Shown: positions 1 through 8,859 of the stretch, one piece after another | Layout of the letters: the number at the start of each line of letters is the position of its first letter | How positions within the stretch are numbered: position 1 is the stretch's first letter | Assembly: GCA_963790435.1 (NCBI GenBank) | Contig: CAWBOI010000002.1 | Coordinates: 372,001 to 436,000 of the forward strand | Direction of reading: 5' to 3' | Origin: Ilyomonas sp963790435 | GTDB taxonomy: Bacteria > Bacteroidota > Bacteroidia > Chitinophagales > Chitinophagaceae | DNA: 64,000 nt | The notes under the pieces: generated by a model | What the model was told of the DNA's origin: nothing | Databases searched by the model: none | The model's input: the letters and a program-made list of their open reading frames with translations, nothing else | Position numbers and translations under genes: made by a program

Positions 1-1757
1 AACATCAATCAAATCAGGTACGCGCTTCATCGGTTTTCCGGAAGGAGAAACCAATGTGATTTCATCAATGAAAGGTTTGTGAAGGTCTAAGCTGTGAGTT
101 TCGAGCTTTGAGCTTTGAGCTAAGCCGAGGGATTCGTCAGCTTTTTTTGCTTCTGTCTCTTAATTCATCAATGCTGCCAATGCAAATTTCTTCGTTGCTA
201 TCTTCGGTACGCCAAACCGGCAAAGGGGTTCCCCAGTAGCGGCTGCGGCTTAGGTTCCAGTCCACCATGTTCTCCAGCCAGTTGCCAAACCTGCCTTCGC
301 CGGTGCTCTTGGGTTTCCAGTTGATGGTTTTATTCAATTCCACCATGCGCTCTTTGCAAGCGGTGGTTTTGATGAACCAGGCATCCAGCGGATAATATAA
401 AACAGGTTTATCGGTGCGCCAGCAATGCGGGTAGGTGTGCTCGTATTTTTCAACTTTAAAAGCGCGGTTTTCTTTTTTTAGTTTTACGCAGATGTCAACG
501 TTTACATCTACATAGTTCGGATCGCTCGTGTAATCTTTTACATAGCGGTTGCTGAATTCACCCAGGCCATCCACAAACTTTCCCTGCCGGTCAACCATGG
601 TTAAGATGCCAATGTCATATTTTTTACCTACGCGAAAGTCATCAGCACCAAAGGCAGGTGCGGTGTGCACAATGCCGGTTCCATCTTCGGTGGTAACAAA
701 ATCGCCGAGAAGGATGCGGAAGGGATCGCCACCGCTCTTTTCCGGCGCATTGGCTTCGTAAGGAAGAAGTTGCTCGTAGCGGCATTCTTCTATTTCCAAA
801 CCAGTGAAGCTGGCAAGAATCTGCCAGGGCAACACTTTGGTTTTATCATTATAATTTTCAAAATCTTCATTTTCGCCTTCCGGCTTGAAATATTTGTCCA
901 GCAAGGCTTTGGCAAGAACCACATTAATAGGTAGATGCGTGTAAGGATTAAAGGTTTTTACCAAAACATATTCAATGTTACTGCCAACCGTTAAGCCGAG
1001 ATTGGAAGGCAAGGTCCATGGCGTGGTTGTCCAGGCTAAAAAATAGATGTCAGTTGACGATTGACCGTTGACAGCTTGAAACAAAAACTCCGATTTTTCA
1101 TTTTTGATTGCCTTAAACATGGCAACGCAACTCGTATCTTTCACATCGCGATAGCAGCCGGGCTGGTTCAGTTCGTGCGAACTCAAGCCTGTTCCGGCAG
1201 CAGGAGAATACGGCTGAATAGACTACACTTTCGTACAGCAATCCTTTTTTGTACAGTTCTTTCAGCAGCCACCAGAGCGATTCGATGTATTCATTGGTGA
1301 ACGTGATGTAAGGGTTATTCAAATCAACCCAATAACCCATTTTGGTGGTTAAATCGTCCCACTCTTTTTTATAACGCAGTACCGCTTCACGGCATTTTTG
1401 GTTGTATTCTTCAACCGATATTTTTTTGCCAATATCTTCTTTGGTAATGCCCAATTCTTTTTCAACGCCAAGTTCAACTGGCAAGCCATGCGTGTCCCAG
1501 CCGCCTTTGCGTTGTACCTGGAAGCCTTGCATGGTTTTATATCGGCACACTAAATCTTTCAATGTGCGTGAAATCACATGGTGAATGCCGGGCATACCAT
1601 TAGCAGAAGGCGGCCCTTCGTAAAACACAAACGGCTCTGCGCCTTCGCGAAGCGAAACACTTTTTTCAAAGGCATCTTCTTTTTTCCATTTTGCCAATAC
1701 TTCTGCCTCGATAGAAGGCAAATTCAACCCCGAAAATTCTTTATATTTTACAGCCAT
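1..1757 (-). CDS. ileS: Isoleucyl-tRNA synthetase, N-terminal part, two frameshifts, cut by window edge
   Basis: This class I aminoacyl-tRNA synthetase charges tRNA-Ile in the cytoplasm. From the ATG at 1757 the product shows the HIGH-type signature as PGIHH, then the CP1 editing-domain motifs WTTTPWTLPSN and DGTGIVHTAPAFGADDF, and later LSRSRYWGTPLPVW. The KMSKS loop would lie beyond the left edge. The reading frame breaks twice. Near 1217-1218 one extra A (plus strand) separates the N-terminal frame from the frame starting PYSPAAGTGLSSHELN. In the T7 run at 142-148 one extra T creates a premature stop; removing it restores a frame through LDLHKPFIDEITLVSPSGKP to base 1. Since ileS is essential, I infer sequencing or assembly errors rather than a dead gene. 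Two heptamer-repeat tracts are translated within it, at 96-121 and 1054-1074. Family identity is certain; the intactness is inferred. Confidence 0.95.
96..121. repeat. Heptanucleotide tandem repeat inside ileS (GAGCTTT type)
   Basis: The plus strand reads as 7-base units GAGTTTC, GAGCTTT, GAGCTTT and a partial GAGCT. It lies in the ileS reading frame once the nearby frameshift is corrected and encodes part of a linker just before the conserved LDLHKPFIDEI block, a segment that varies among IleS proteins. It belongs to the same kind of heptamer array as those at 1054, 19441 and 23527. Confidence 0.75.
1054..1074. repeat. Heptanucleotide tandem repeat inside ileS (TTGACNN type)
   Basis: Three adjacent 7-base units, TTGACGA, TTGACCG and TTGACAG, make exactly 21 bases and so keep the ileS frame. 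They encode part of the segment just before YFLAWTTTPWTLPSN, at the entry of the editing domain. The host gene reads through without a stop here. Confidence 0.75.
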
Positions 1758-1782
1758 GCAGATGTGCGTTTATAAAAGGCTG

Positions 1783-1790
1783 CAAAGTTA
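1783..1790 (-). promoter_or_regulatory. Candidate -7 box for ileS
   Basis: On the minus strand the sequence is TAACTTTG, an exact match to the Bacteroidota -7 consensus TAnnTTTG, 25 bases upstream of the ileS start. A TTTG lies 16 bases further upstream, which is closer than the usual spacing, so the -33 element is uncertain. Confidence 0.45.
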
Positions 1791-2012
1791 GATAAAAACA
1801 AAAAGGCAAATAAGTCTTTGGAATGTTAAGGAGTGTTCATTTTAAAATAGATACTTTGTCATTCTATACTACCTGTCCCGATTCATTGCTGAAGCCGCCT
1901 GCAATCAAAAAAAGGTGCAAAACCAAACTGTAACATCTGCAGAACGACGCGATGCAGGAACAGGCAGATGAATATTTAAAATTGAACCGCATTACTTTTT
2001 CTTAAAAACATT

Positions 2013-2020
2013 TACATTTG
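2013..2020 (+). promoter_or_regulatory. Candidate -7 box for tRNA-His
   Basis: TACATTTG matches the Bacteroidota -7 consensus TAnnTTTG and lies 13 bases before the first base of the tRNA, the distance expected for a transcription start just upstream. No clear TTTG element is visible at -33; a T-rich stretch is found there instead. Confidence 0.5.
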
Positions 2021-2033
2021 CAGCCCCAATTAC

Positions 2034-2108
<75 letters not shown>

Positions 2109-2115
2109 CAAATGT

Positions 2116-2149
2116 AGCCTTGTAAATGCAAAATTTGCAAGGCTTTTTT
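2116..2149 (+). terminator. Rho-independent terminator after tRNA-His
   Basis: A 12-bp stem (AGCCTTGTAAAT pairing with ATTTGCAAGGCT, one G-T pair) with a 5-base loop is followed by a run of six T. It sits 8 bases after the tRNA and ends 14 bases before the next gene. Confidence 0.85.
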
Positions 2150-2163
2150 GTTGAATAAATGCT

Positions 2164-2715
2164 ATGAAATCATCTCTGTTTGTTTGGATATTGCCTTTTG
2201 TTTTTGCCCTGATTGGTTGGCTCATTGCAAGGTTGGCGGTTGCTGTATATATTTCATTGTTGACAAAAAAGAAAGCTTACATTAACAATGCGATTGGGAA
2301 CTATATAGAACAGCAATTTTCTTTTGCCGATATTGAGCAACGCCTTACAGAACCCACCACTATTGAGGCCATTTTACCTTTTGCCGAACAACACATTGAC
2401 GAATTTTTGCGTAAAAAATTACCCGCCGCCATGCCAATGCTGGCAATGTTTATCAGTGATAAATTGGTGGCTGATATGAAAGCTATTTTTATGAATGAAT
2501 TGAAAGAATTGTTTCCTGCCCTCATTCAACAATATCTTACCAATGTAAAAAAGAACATCAATATCAAAAACATGGTTTCAACCAAACTCAATGCTATTTC
2601 TTTCTCTGCTATTCAATCTTTTTTAAAAAAGCAATTGCGCGTGGTTGGGTATGCGTGCGCAGCTACCGGTTTTGTGTGCGGTTGTTTATACATTTTCTTA
2701 ACACTGCTTGCCTAA
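2164..2715 (+). CDS. DUF445-like membrane protein
   Basis: The 183-residue product has an N-terminal membrane segment (about residues 5-27, containing ALIGWLIARLAV) and a C-terminal one (about 160-182). Between them is a helical stretch rich in Ile, Leu, Glu and Lys. The N-terminal segment followed by short repeats of amphipathic helices and a final GYACAATGFVCGCLYIFLTLL anchor resembles the compact Bacteroidota members of the DUF445 (YheB-like) family. That assignment rests on pattern recognition, and the family has no established function. The ATG at 2164 follows the tRNA terminator, so transcription should start anew or come from read-through. The gene points at the following TonB-dependent receptor, with 163 bases between. 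Confidence 0.6.
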   Translation: MKSSLFVWILPFVFALIGWLIARLAVAVYISLLTKKKAYINNAIGNYIEQQFSFADIEQRLTEPTTIEAILPFAEQHIDEFLRKKLPAAMPMLAMFISDKLVADMKAIFMNELKELFPALIQQYLTNVKKNINIKNMVSTKLNAISFSAIQSFLKKQLRVVGYACAATGFVCGCLYIFLTLLA

Positions 2716-2878
2716 CAGAATGACCGTGTAGCCGATAATTTTTATCTCATCGCCTTTATGCAAAGACATTTGCAGCCGTTTGTCTTTTTCTTGCATATTA
2801 CTTGCTCGATAAAGTTTTTTGCAGTGGTTACTCGAACTTTTACTGCAAAAACAAATCTTCAGTTTCAATAAACGTAGT

Positions 2879-5506
2879 ATGAAACCCATTTTTTTACTTT
2901 TCTCTTTATTTCTATTTGTTCACCTTTCGTATGCACAACCTCCGGCCGGTGGTGGAAACAGAGCGTATGGCAATGGCAATTTTGCCGCTGCTGCCAACGG
3001 CCATTTTTATGGAAAGGTGGTGGACAGCAAAACCAACAAAGGTTTGAACGGCGCTACCGTGCAACTGGTTAGAACAACAAAAGACAGCAGCGGAAACGCG
3101 CGAGAAATTCCCATTTCTGCAGGCTTTACAGCCGCCAATGGTGATTTTAGTTTTGATAATGTACCTACGCGCGCACCCGTTAGTTTGCGGGTGAGCAATA
3201 TCGGTTATGCAGATGTTTCAAGGACGGTCAGCTTCGATCCGGGGAGCACTGATAAAGATGTAGGCAATATAAAACTGGCACAATCAGCAACTGCATTGGC
3301 GGGTGTAACGGTTACCTCAACAAAACCATTTTTTGAAATGGGGGTTGACAGAAAAGTGTTTAACGTAGATAAAAACATTGTTACCACCGGGCAAACGGCT
3401 ACCGAGGTAATGAAGCAAATCCCTTCGTTAAATGTGGATGTAGATGGCAATGTAACGCTTAGAAACGCAGCGCCCACCATTTTTGTGGATGGCCGGCCTA
3501 CTACGCTTACGCTTGACCAGATACCAGCCGATATTATTGACAGAGTTGAAATTGTAACCAATCCATCAGCTAAATATGATGCATCGGGTGGCAATGCCGG
3601 TATTTTAAATATCGTGCTAAAGAAAAACCGTCAAACGGGTTATAACGGAAATATACGCGCCGGCGTTGATTCGCGGGGAAGAATCAATTCCGGTTTAGAT
3701 TTAAGCCTGCGCCAAAGCAAATTCAATTTTTCGCTCAGTGGTAATCTTAATCAGCGCAAATCTATTTACACCACCAATGTGGACCGGAATAATTTTTATC
3801 AGGGCAATACAAGCGAAGTGGCTCAAAATACTGCTGGCACAAGCCCGGGTGAGTTTAAATTTTTAAGAGCTGGCATTGATTATTTTATTGATAACAGAAA
3901 CACAGTCAGCGTGTATGGCAATTATGTAAATGGTAGTTTTAATACAGACGAAAATCAAACCATTGACAGCAGCTTTGGCGGATCGCTGTTTACCCGCAGC
4001 TTACGCCATGCCATTACCGACAGGAACTTTCACAATTTTGGCGGACAGTTCAGCTTCAAACACAATTTTGCTAAAGACGGGCATGACATCACAGCAGATG
4101 TTAATTACAATTCAAGCAAAAACAATTCACCCGGAAGCTACATAACCAATTATTACGATGCCTCCGGTGTGCAAAAATACAATCCCTATTTGCAGCAGGT
4201 AAATACAAGTGGTTACAACCATTTTACTACCGGACAGATTGATTATGAAAATCCAATCAACGATAAAACCAAAATAGAAGCCGGTGGCCGCGCTGCCATC
4301 CGCAATTTTTTAAATGAGAACAACCAGTTTTATTCATTCAGCAAAGATGGCCCGTTCATTCCTTTGCCCAATATCAGCAGTCAGTACAAATACAGCGACC
4401 AGGTGTACGCAGCGTACGGCACTTTTAGCTTAAAAGCAAAGAAGTGGAACTACCAGCTTGGATTACGTGCTGAAAGCTCGAACTACAACGGAACCTTGCT
4501 GGGTAAGGATTCTGCGTTTAAAATCAACTATCCCATCAGCTTATTCCCAAGTGCTTTTATTACTTACCGGATAGCCGACGGGCAGGATTTTCAGGCGAAT
4601 TATTCACGCCGGATCAATCGTCCGAACTTCTGGCAGTTGCTGCCGTTTATTGACAATACCGACCCGTTGAATTTATCAGTCGGCAATCCAAATTTGCGTC
4701 CTTCTTTTACCAACTCATTTGAAGTGAATTACAGCTATTTGTACGGCAGAGGAGCGAATTTATTGGTTTCGGTTTATTATAAACACAGCACCGATTTAAT
4801 CACCAATTATTTTTACAGGGGCGCTAATCCTGATACTACCATCAACAAATCTGACAGCGTTAACTTCTTCACGTATGCCAATGCGCAAAGCAGCATCGCT
4901 TATGGTTTGGAGATTACCAACCGCATTACCATTGCCAAATTTTGGGATTTGACTGCCAACATTAATTTCTTCAATTCAAAAATTGAAGGCGGCAGCGATT
5001 TGAAAGGTGTAGTATCTTCTCAACAGCTTTGGAGTTATTTTGCCAAGTTGAACAACAACTTTAAATTCAAGCATGGCTATTCTATTCAGTTATCGGGCAA
5101 TTACCAGTCGAAAACCGTGTTGCCGGCTTCTTCCGGCAGTGCGCGTAATGGCGGAAGCGGCGGTGGCTGGGGCGGACCCCCACCCACATCGGCGCAAGGT
5201 TACACTTTCCCGAATTATAGCTTCGATGCTGCCGTTCGTAAAGAATGGGATTTTAAAAAGGGAAGAGTGTTAGCGGCTACCATCAGCATCAATGATTTTG
5301 CCCGCACATTTGTTTACAAAACCTATTCTGAATCGTATAGTTCAGCAACCAATTATTTCAATCAAATCTCGTGGCGGCGCAGAGATCCGCAGGTAGTAAG
5401 GTTTAATATCAACTACCGTTTTGGTAAGTTTGATAACAACTTATTTAAGCGCAAGGCCAACACCAATGCCGATCCTGGCGGAACAGATGTCGTAAACCCG
5501 GGATGA
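2879..5506 (+). CDS. TonB-dependent outer-membrane receptor (OMP_b-brl_3 type)
   Basis: The 875-residue product starts at the ATG at 2879, which gives a clean signal peptide ending HLSYAQ; an upstream in-frame ATG at 2819 would bury it. After a Gly/Asn-rich linker comes a carboxypeptidase-regulatory-like domain (about residues 40-130, GKVVDSKTNKGLNGATVQL), then a plug region with EVMKQIPSLNVDVDGNV and FVDGRPTTLTLDQIPADIIDRVEIV, then a long barrel. A glycine-rich loop (GGSGGGWGGPPP) lies late in the barrel. This build is typical of the outer-membrane beta-barrel family 3 receptors of Bacteroidota, which are distinct from SusC because no SusD partner follows. The substrate is unknown; there is no linked transport or regulatory gene. 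A strong bidirectional terminator follows at 5551. Confidence 0.88.
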   Translation: MKPIFLLFSLFLFVHLSYAQPPAGGGNRAYGNGNFAAAANGHFYGKVVDSKTNKGLNGATVQLVRTTKDSSGNAREIPISAGFTAANGDFSFDNVPTRAPVSLRVSNIGYADVSRTVSFDPGSTDKDVGNIKLAQSATALAGVTVTSTKPFFEMGVDRKVFNVDKNIVTTGQTATEVMKQIPSLNVDVDGNVTLRNAAPTIFVDGRPTTLTLDQIPADIIDRVEIVTNPSAKYDASGGNAGILNIVLKKNRQTGYNGNIRAGVDSRGRINSGLDLSLRQSKFNFSLSGNLNQRKSIYTTNVDRNNFYQGNTSEVAQNTAGTSPGEFKFLRAGIDYFIDNRNTVSVYGNYVNGSFNTDENQTIDSSFGGSLFTRSLRHAITDRNFHNFGGQFSFKHNFAKDGHDITADVNYNSSKNNSPGSYITNYYDASGVQKYNPYLQQVNTSGYNHFTTGQIDYENPINDKTKIEAGGRAAIRNFLNENNQFYSFSKDGPFIPLPNISSQYKYSDQVYAAYGTFSLKAKKWNYQLGLRAESSNYNGTLLGKDSAFKINYPISLFPSAFITYRIADGQDFQANYSRRINRPNFWQLLPFIDNTDPLNLSVGNPNLRPSFTNSFEVNYSYLYGRGANLLVSVYYKHSTDLITNYFYRGANPDTTINKSDSVNFFTYANAQSSIAYGLEITNRITIAKFWDLTANINFFNSKIEGGSDLKGVVSSQQLWSYFAKLNNNFKFKHGYSIQLSGNYQSKTVLPASSGSARNGGSGGGWGGPPPTSAQGYTFPNYSFDAAVRKEWDFKKGRVLAATISINDFARTFVYKTYSESYSSATNYFNQISWRRRDPQVVRFNINYRFGKFDNNLFKRKANTNADPGGTDVVNPG

Positions 5507-5550
5507 TTTGTTTTTGCCACAAAAACGCGAAGGCACAAGGAATAATAAAT

Positions 5551-5591
5551 AAAAAACGCTGACAGGGTTTGAAATCCTGTCAGCGTTTTTT
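5551..5591. terminator. Bidirectional rho-independent terminator
   Basis: A 16-bp perfect stem, from the A-run through CGCTGACAGG and back to a T-run, with a 9-base loop lies between the convergent TonB receptor (plus) and the secreted-protein gene (minus). The A-run before and T-run after make it work for both strands. Confidence 0.9.
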
Positions 5592-5647
5592 TATTTGTTG
5601 TTTGAAATGAGATTCTTCGAGCCTTCATGTTTTCGTGGCAAAAACTT

Positions 5648-6278
5648 TTATTTCAAAAATCCAAAATCAACAATTCGTCTCACATATTTTTTATCCCCAA
5701 TCACCCAGGTTACTTCATAGCTGCCCAATTCATCGCGGTTGAGCATGTAAATGTAAACCCTTCTTTTATCGGCACTTTGGTATACGCCGGCAAAGGTTTT
5801 TACTTTCGAACCATCGGTGTAAGTAAAGGCAGGATTGTACAAATCAAAATATGCGGTTTTCGGAATGAGGACCGAATCATTGCCAATCATTACCTGAACA
5901 TTGGAGATATTGTATTTGGGAACTTCGGTGTAACGCCCGTAATAAGGCTTATTATCAATTTTGATCAAATATTTATCTGAATAAAACAGCTTGTGCTTAG
6001 CAGTCTCAAAGTTGCCTGCGGTGATGGTTACGCTGATGCCGCTGCCTTCGAAGTGAATACTGTTTTTACTGTAAGCTGTAACAGGTATTAAAAGTAATGG
6101 AAGCTTGCCAACGCCTTCATCAATGCCCGACATTGTGAAGGTAGCCGCATCACTTCGGATGTCTTTCTCCACTCACTTTTTTAAAGTTGTCTTTCCGGCT
6201 GCGCAAATCGGGCACATCATCCTGCGCTTTTGCGATAACAAAGGAGAACAGAAATACCATAAAAACAAACTTGTGCAT
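5648..6278 (-). CDS. Secreted hypothetical protein, one frameshift
   Basis: The main frame (5648-6172) encodes about 170 residues of beta-rich sequence, for example GSGISVTITAGNF, YYGRYTEVPKYNIS and a C-terminal RRIVDFGFLK, with no motif I recognise. Read alone it lacks a good start. In the next frame upstream the ATG at 6278 begins a signal peptide (HKFVFMVFLFSFVIAKAQ) that continues as DDVPDLRSRKDNFKKVSGE. Dropping one A from the AAA at 6164-6166 joins both into one protein of about 210 residues. I infer a single-base insertion, probably a sequencing error. The protein is likely periplasmic or on the cell surface; no function can be assigned. Confidence 0.65.
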
Positions 6279-6371
6279 GAAATCGGTTTTGTAAAATAAG
6301 AAACGAAAGAATGAAAGGAGAGAGTATGTTTATAAATTTTCTGTTTCATGTATGATAGCTTTTTTGAAACA

Positions 6372-6448
6372 CATAGGAACATAGGTTTCGCATAGATTTC
6401 TCTATCCCGACGAGTCGGGACAAGTTGTGCTTTTCTTATGTTCCTATG
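6372..6448. repeat. Nested inverted repeats (CATAGGAACATA / TATGTTCCTATG)
   Basis: The 12-base arm CATAGGAACATA (6372-6383) is perfectly inverted at 6437-6448. Inside is a second perfect hairpin, TCCCGAC-GA-GTCGGGA (6405-6420). The element lies between two leftward genes and has no T-run typical of a terminator. It resembles small interspersed intergenic repeats of this lineage; this is an inference. Confidence 0.55.
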
Positions 6449-6491
6449 ATACTATATCTTTCCATCATACGTTTTTGTGCAAAAACAAACC

Positions 6492-7886
6492 TTACTCTTC
6501 ATCAAGCAAACGCTCCGGCAATTGCTTTTTGGTGATAGCGCCCATCTTGCGCAGCTCTTCTATTTTTCGCATTACATTGCCGTTGCCGTTTTTCAATTGA
6601 CCTAATGCCTGCAAATACAAATCGCCCGCTTCATTTATTTTTTTACCAACGGCTTCAAAGTTGGAGATGAAGCCTTCAAATTTATCGTACAGCAAACCGG
6701 CTTTGTTGGCTATGTCAATGGCATGTTTGTTTTGCAGTTCCACTTTCCATAAATCGGCAACAATTTTCAAAACCGCAAACAGATTGGTTGGGCTTACCAT
6801 TAGAATGCGTTTGTCGTAAGCAAATTTCCAAAGCGTGGTATCGTGCTTTACCGCTTCTAAAAAAGCAGGCTCAATGGGCACAAACATCAGCACATAATCC
6901 AACGCCGCAGCATAACGCGGATACTCTTTTTTACTTAATCCTTCAATGTGCAAACGCACTGAACGGACATGATTGCTCAAACAAGTTTTTTGTCCTGCCA
7001 CATCACTGCAGGCAATGTATTCATCCCAGGCAATGAGCGATACTTTACTGTCAATAATAATCTTCCGGTTGTCGGGATAATAAATCATTACATCGGGCTG
7101 CAAGCCTTTGCCCATCTCATCTTTAATGATGTTGCCAGCGTTGTCGCGAATAAATTCCTGCACATAATATTCGCGCCCTTTTGATAAACCGCTGCTTTCG
7201 AGCAGGCTTTCTAAAATCATTTCGCCCCAGTTGCCCTGCATCTTTACATTGCCTTTCAAAGCCGTGGTTAAGTTGTTCGCTTCATCGCTTACTTTCTGGC
7301 TCATTTCAATTAAGCGTTGCACTTCTTTTCCCAACGAAAACCGTTCTTTGCTTTCCCTGTCGTACGTTTCTTCCACCTTTTGTTTAAACTCGCCCAACTG
7401 CGCTTTGAGCGGTGTGATGAGCGCATTCATTTTCTCTTCGTTCAGGGCTGTAAACTTTGCCGATTTCTCATCCAGAATTTCCTGCGCCAGCGTTTTAAAC
7501 TGATGCGTAAACTGGCTGCCAATCATTTCCAGTTCGGCTTTTTGCACTTCTAATTTTTCTTCTGCCGCATGAAATTTGGTTTTGTATAAAATCAGCTGGT
7601 TGTTTAAAATTTCATTGTCGCGCTGGTACTTTTTCAAGCCGTTGCATTGCTCGTTGAGCGATTGCAGGAAGCCTTCCATTTTAGCAGCTTGTTGCAATAA
7701 GTTTTCTTTATGCAACTGCAGTTCATTGCCGTTATTGGTTAACTGTGCGATAAGGTTTTCTTGCTGTAATACTTTTTCGTTGGCTGATGAAAGTTTGTTT
7801 TTGTAGGTTATTCTTGTAATAAGCCAAACCACAATGGCAACAACAATTCCGGCAGCAATAATCAGTATGTCAATAGTTGATAGCAT
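6492..7886 (-). CDS. rmuC: DNA recombination protein RmuC
   Basis: RmuC-family proteins are nuclease-fold proteins that limit DNA inversion and recombination at short repeats. The 464-residue product begins at the ATG at 7886, giving one N-terminal membrane segment (TIDILIIAAGIVVAIVVWLIT), then a long coiled coil (about residues 25-190), then the conserved core with GNWGEMILESLLESSGLSKG, LQPDVMIYYPDNRKIIIDSK and YVLMFVPIEPAFLEAV. An open frame extends upstream to 8138 but that part has no protein character and runs through the palindrome at 7989, so I reject it. Length and domain order match the family. The gene diverges from the lipoprotein gene at 8077. Confidence 0.93.
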   Translation of the reverse strand: MLSTIDILIIAAGIVVAIVVWLITRITYKNKLSSANEKVLQQENLIAQLTNNGNELQLHKENLLQQAAKMEGFLQSLNEQCNGLKKYQRDNEILNNQLILYKTKFHAAEEKLEVQKAELEMIGSQFTHQFKTLAQEILDEKSAKFTALNEEKMNALITPLKAQLGEFKQKVEETYDRESKERFSLGKEVQRLIEMSQKVSDEANNLTTALKGNVKMQGNWGEMILESLLESSGLSKGREYYVQEFIRDNAGNIIKDEMGKGLQPDVMIYYPDNRKIIIDSKVSLIAWDEYIACSDVAGQKTCLSNHVRSVRLHIEGLSKKEYPRYAAALDYVLMFVPIEPAFLEAVKHDTTLWKFAYDKRILMVSPTNLFAVLKIVADLWKVELQNKHAIDIANKAGLLYDKFEGFISNFEAVGKKINEAGDLYLQALGQLKNGNGNVMRKIEELRKMGAITKKQLPERLLDEE

Positions 7887-7988
7887 AAGTAAAAATGAGG
7901 AAACGAAAAGTAAGGATTTTGATTGTGATGGAGTGTTTTTGTTTTTGTGGTGAAAACAAAGACTACGATTGTGTTGAAAGGTTTCAGT

Positions 7989-8030
7989 TACTGCGCAAAT
8001 ACAACAGCATGCTGTTGTATTTGCGCAGTA
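7989..8030. promoter_or_regulatory. 42-bp perfect palindrome between divergent genes
   Basis: The 21-base half-site TACTGCGCAAATACAACAGC plus A is followed directly by its exact reverse complement, with no spacer, centred between 8009 and 8010 on CATG. It lies between rmuC (leftward) and a lipoprotein gene (rightward), just upstream of the latter's -7 box at 8049. There is no T-run, so it is not a terminator. Candidate roles are a dimeric regulator's operator or a cruciform-forming site. Confidence 0.85.
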
Positions 8031-8048
8031 GTATTTAAAGGAGTTGCG

Positions 8049-8056
8049 TATATTTG
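8049..8056 (+). promoter_or_regulatory. Candidate -7 box of the lipoprotein gene
   Basis: TATATTTG matches TAnnTTTG exactly and lies 20 bases before the ATG at 8077. The right end of the palindrome (8021-8030) would fall in or next to the -33 region, so a protein bound there could block the promoter. Confidence 0.45.
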
Positions 8057-8076
8057 AGAGTTGCAAGCAATATAAA

Positions 8077-8601
8077 ATGACATTACGTTTCTTCATAACT
8101 ATATTGATATTTGCTTTTTTGTTGACAAGTCCCTTCACTTCTTGTGACGAACCTCAAAATGCAAATAATGTTCAACCGATTAAAGGTGGACAAAGGATTC
8201 AACCCGACACTTTAAAGACAGCAATACTACCCTTTGACCAAAAGAATGATTACATATTTGACAATTCATATAAACCAGCAACTTTGACAAAAGAAGACAT
8301 TCATAATATTGACAGTTTATTAATTGCTTGTGTAACCGATTATAATAACTCGTTAGACAAGAACGATAAACGTTATAGCATTGACTTAAAGAAATATGAT
8401 TACAGAAAACAGATAATTGCTGCAAAAAATAGGAAAGGCGACAAAGTAGTATGGGTTCATTGTTTATGTACGACTCTTGGCAGCGACAAATGGCAAACTG
8501 AAATTATGCAAGTTGAAGATGGAGGTAACTGCTTTTTTCAGTTTAAAATCAACTTGTCAACAAAAAAGTTTTACGACTTACAAACCAATGGTTCAGCATG
8601 A
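8077..8601 (+). CDS. Putative lipoprotein of unknown function
   Basis: The 174-residue product from the ATG at 8077 has a hydrophobic leader (LRFFITILIFAFLLTSPF) ending in a lipobox-like TSC at about residue 24-26, so it is probably lipid-anchored in the envelope. The mature part is polar and Lys/Asn/Asp-rich, with KVVWVHCLCTTLGSDKWQTEIMQVEDGGNCFFQFKINL near the end. Its codons are more AT-rich than its neighbours, which could mean recent acquisition. I do not recognise the family. An ATG-less extension upstream to 8044 is not needed. Confidence 0.65.
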   Translation: MTLRFFITILIFAFLLTSPFTSCDEPQNANNVQPIKGGQRIQPDTLKTAILPFDQKNDYIFDNSYKPATLTKEDIHNIDSLLIACVTDYNNSLDKNDKRYSIDLKKYDYRKQIIAAKNRKGDKVVWVHCLCTTLGSDKWQTEIMQVEDGGNCFFQFKINLSTKKFYDLQTNGSA

Positions 8602-8766
8602 CAAAAACTGCTTGCAACAAGTGGTTTGCTGCCATAGCGGGGCGACGAATCTCAGCTGAACATCAGTTTTTCAAATGAACTGTATATCTTTATCTATGCT
8701 GACGAACCGCTATTGCCGCTGCGGCAGCAAGCCGATTACGTTAATCAGAATATTCATTGACGTTCC

Positions 8767-8792
8767 CGCACCGTCTCCGCAGGGACGGTGCG
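8767..8792. repeat. GC-rich hairpin in intergenic region 8602-8859
   Basis: The 9-base arms CGCACCGTC and GACGGTGCG enclose the loop TCCGCAGG. The element is much richer in GC than its surroundings and has no T-run on either side. It could be a REP-like interspersed hairpin. I see no gene I can support in the rest of this 258-base stretch. Confidence 0.5.
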
Positions 8793-8859
8793 TTAAAGAA
8801 GTTGTCCTTCATATCGGAGGTTCCATACCAAAAACCCGGGAAGAACACATAACTGGTTT

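Noticed and set aside
2698..2889. Small minus-strand frame ending GDEIKIIGYTVILLGKQC
   Set aside because: It overlaps the signal peptide of the TonB receptor and has no visible start signal. It could be a gene fragment, but the support is too thin.
5647..5980. Plus-strand frame opposite the secreted hypothetical gene
   Set aside because: It is the antisense shadow of the beta-rich protein, which has better codon use and a reconstructable signal peptide.
7989..8030. Terminator between rmuC and the lipoprotein gene
   Set aside because: The genes diverge, the palindrome has no loop and there is no T-run on either side.
7887..8138. N-terminal extension of RmuC
   Set aside because: The frame is open, but it runs through the palindrome and encodes Cys-rich, non-conserved sequence. 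ATG 7886 gives the normal membrane-anchor start.
8602..8859. DUF4160 partner for the DUF2442 gene
   Set aside because: I looked on both strands for the EPPHIHV-type motif and did not find it.
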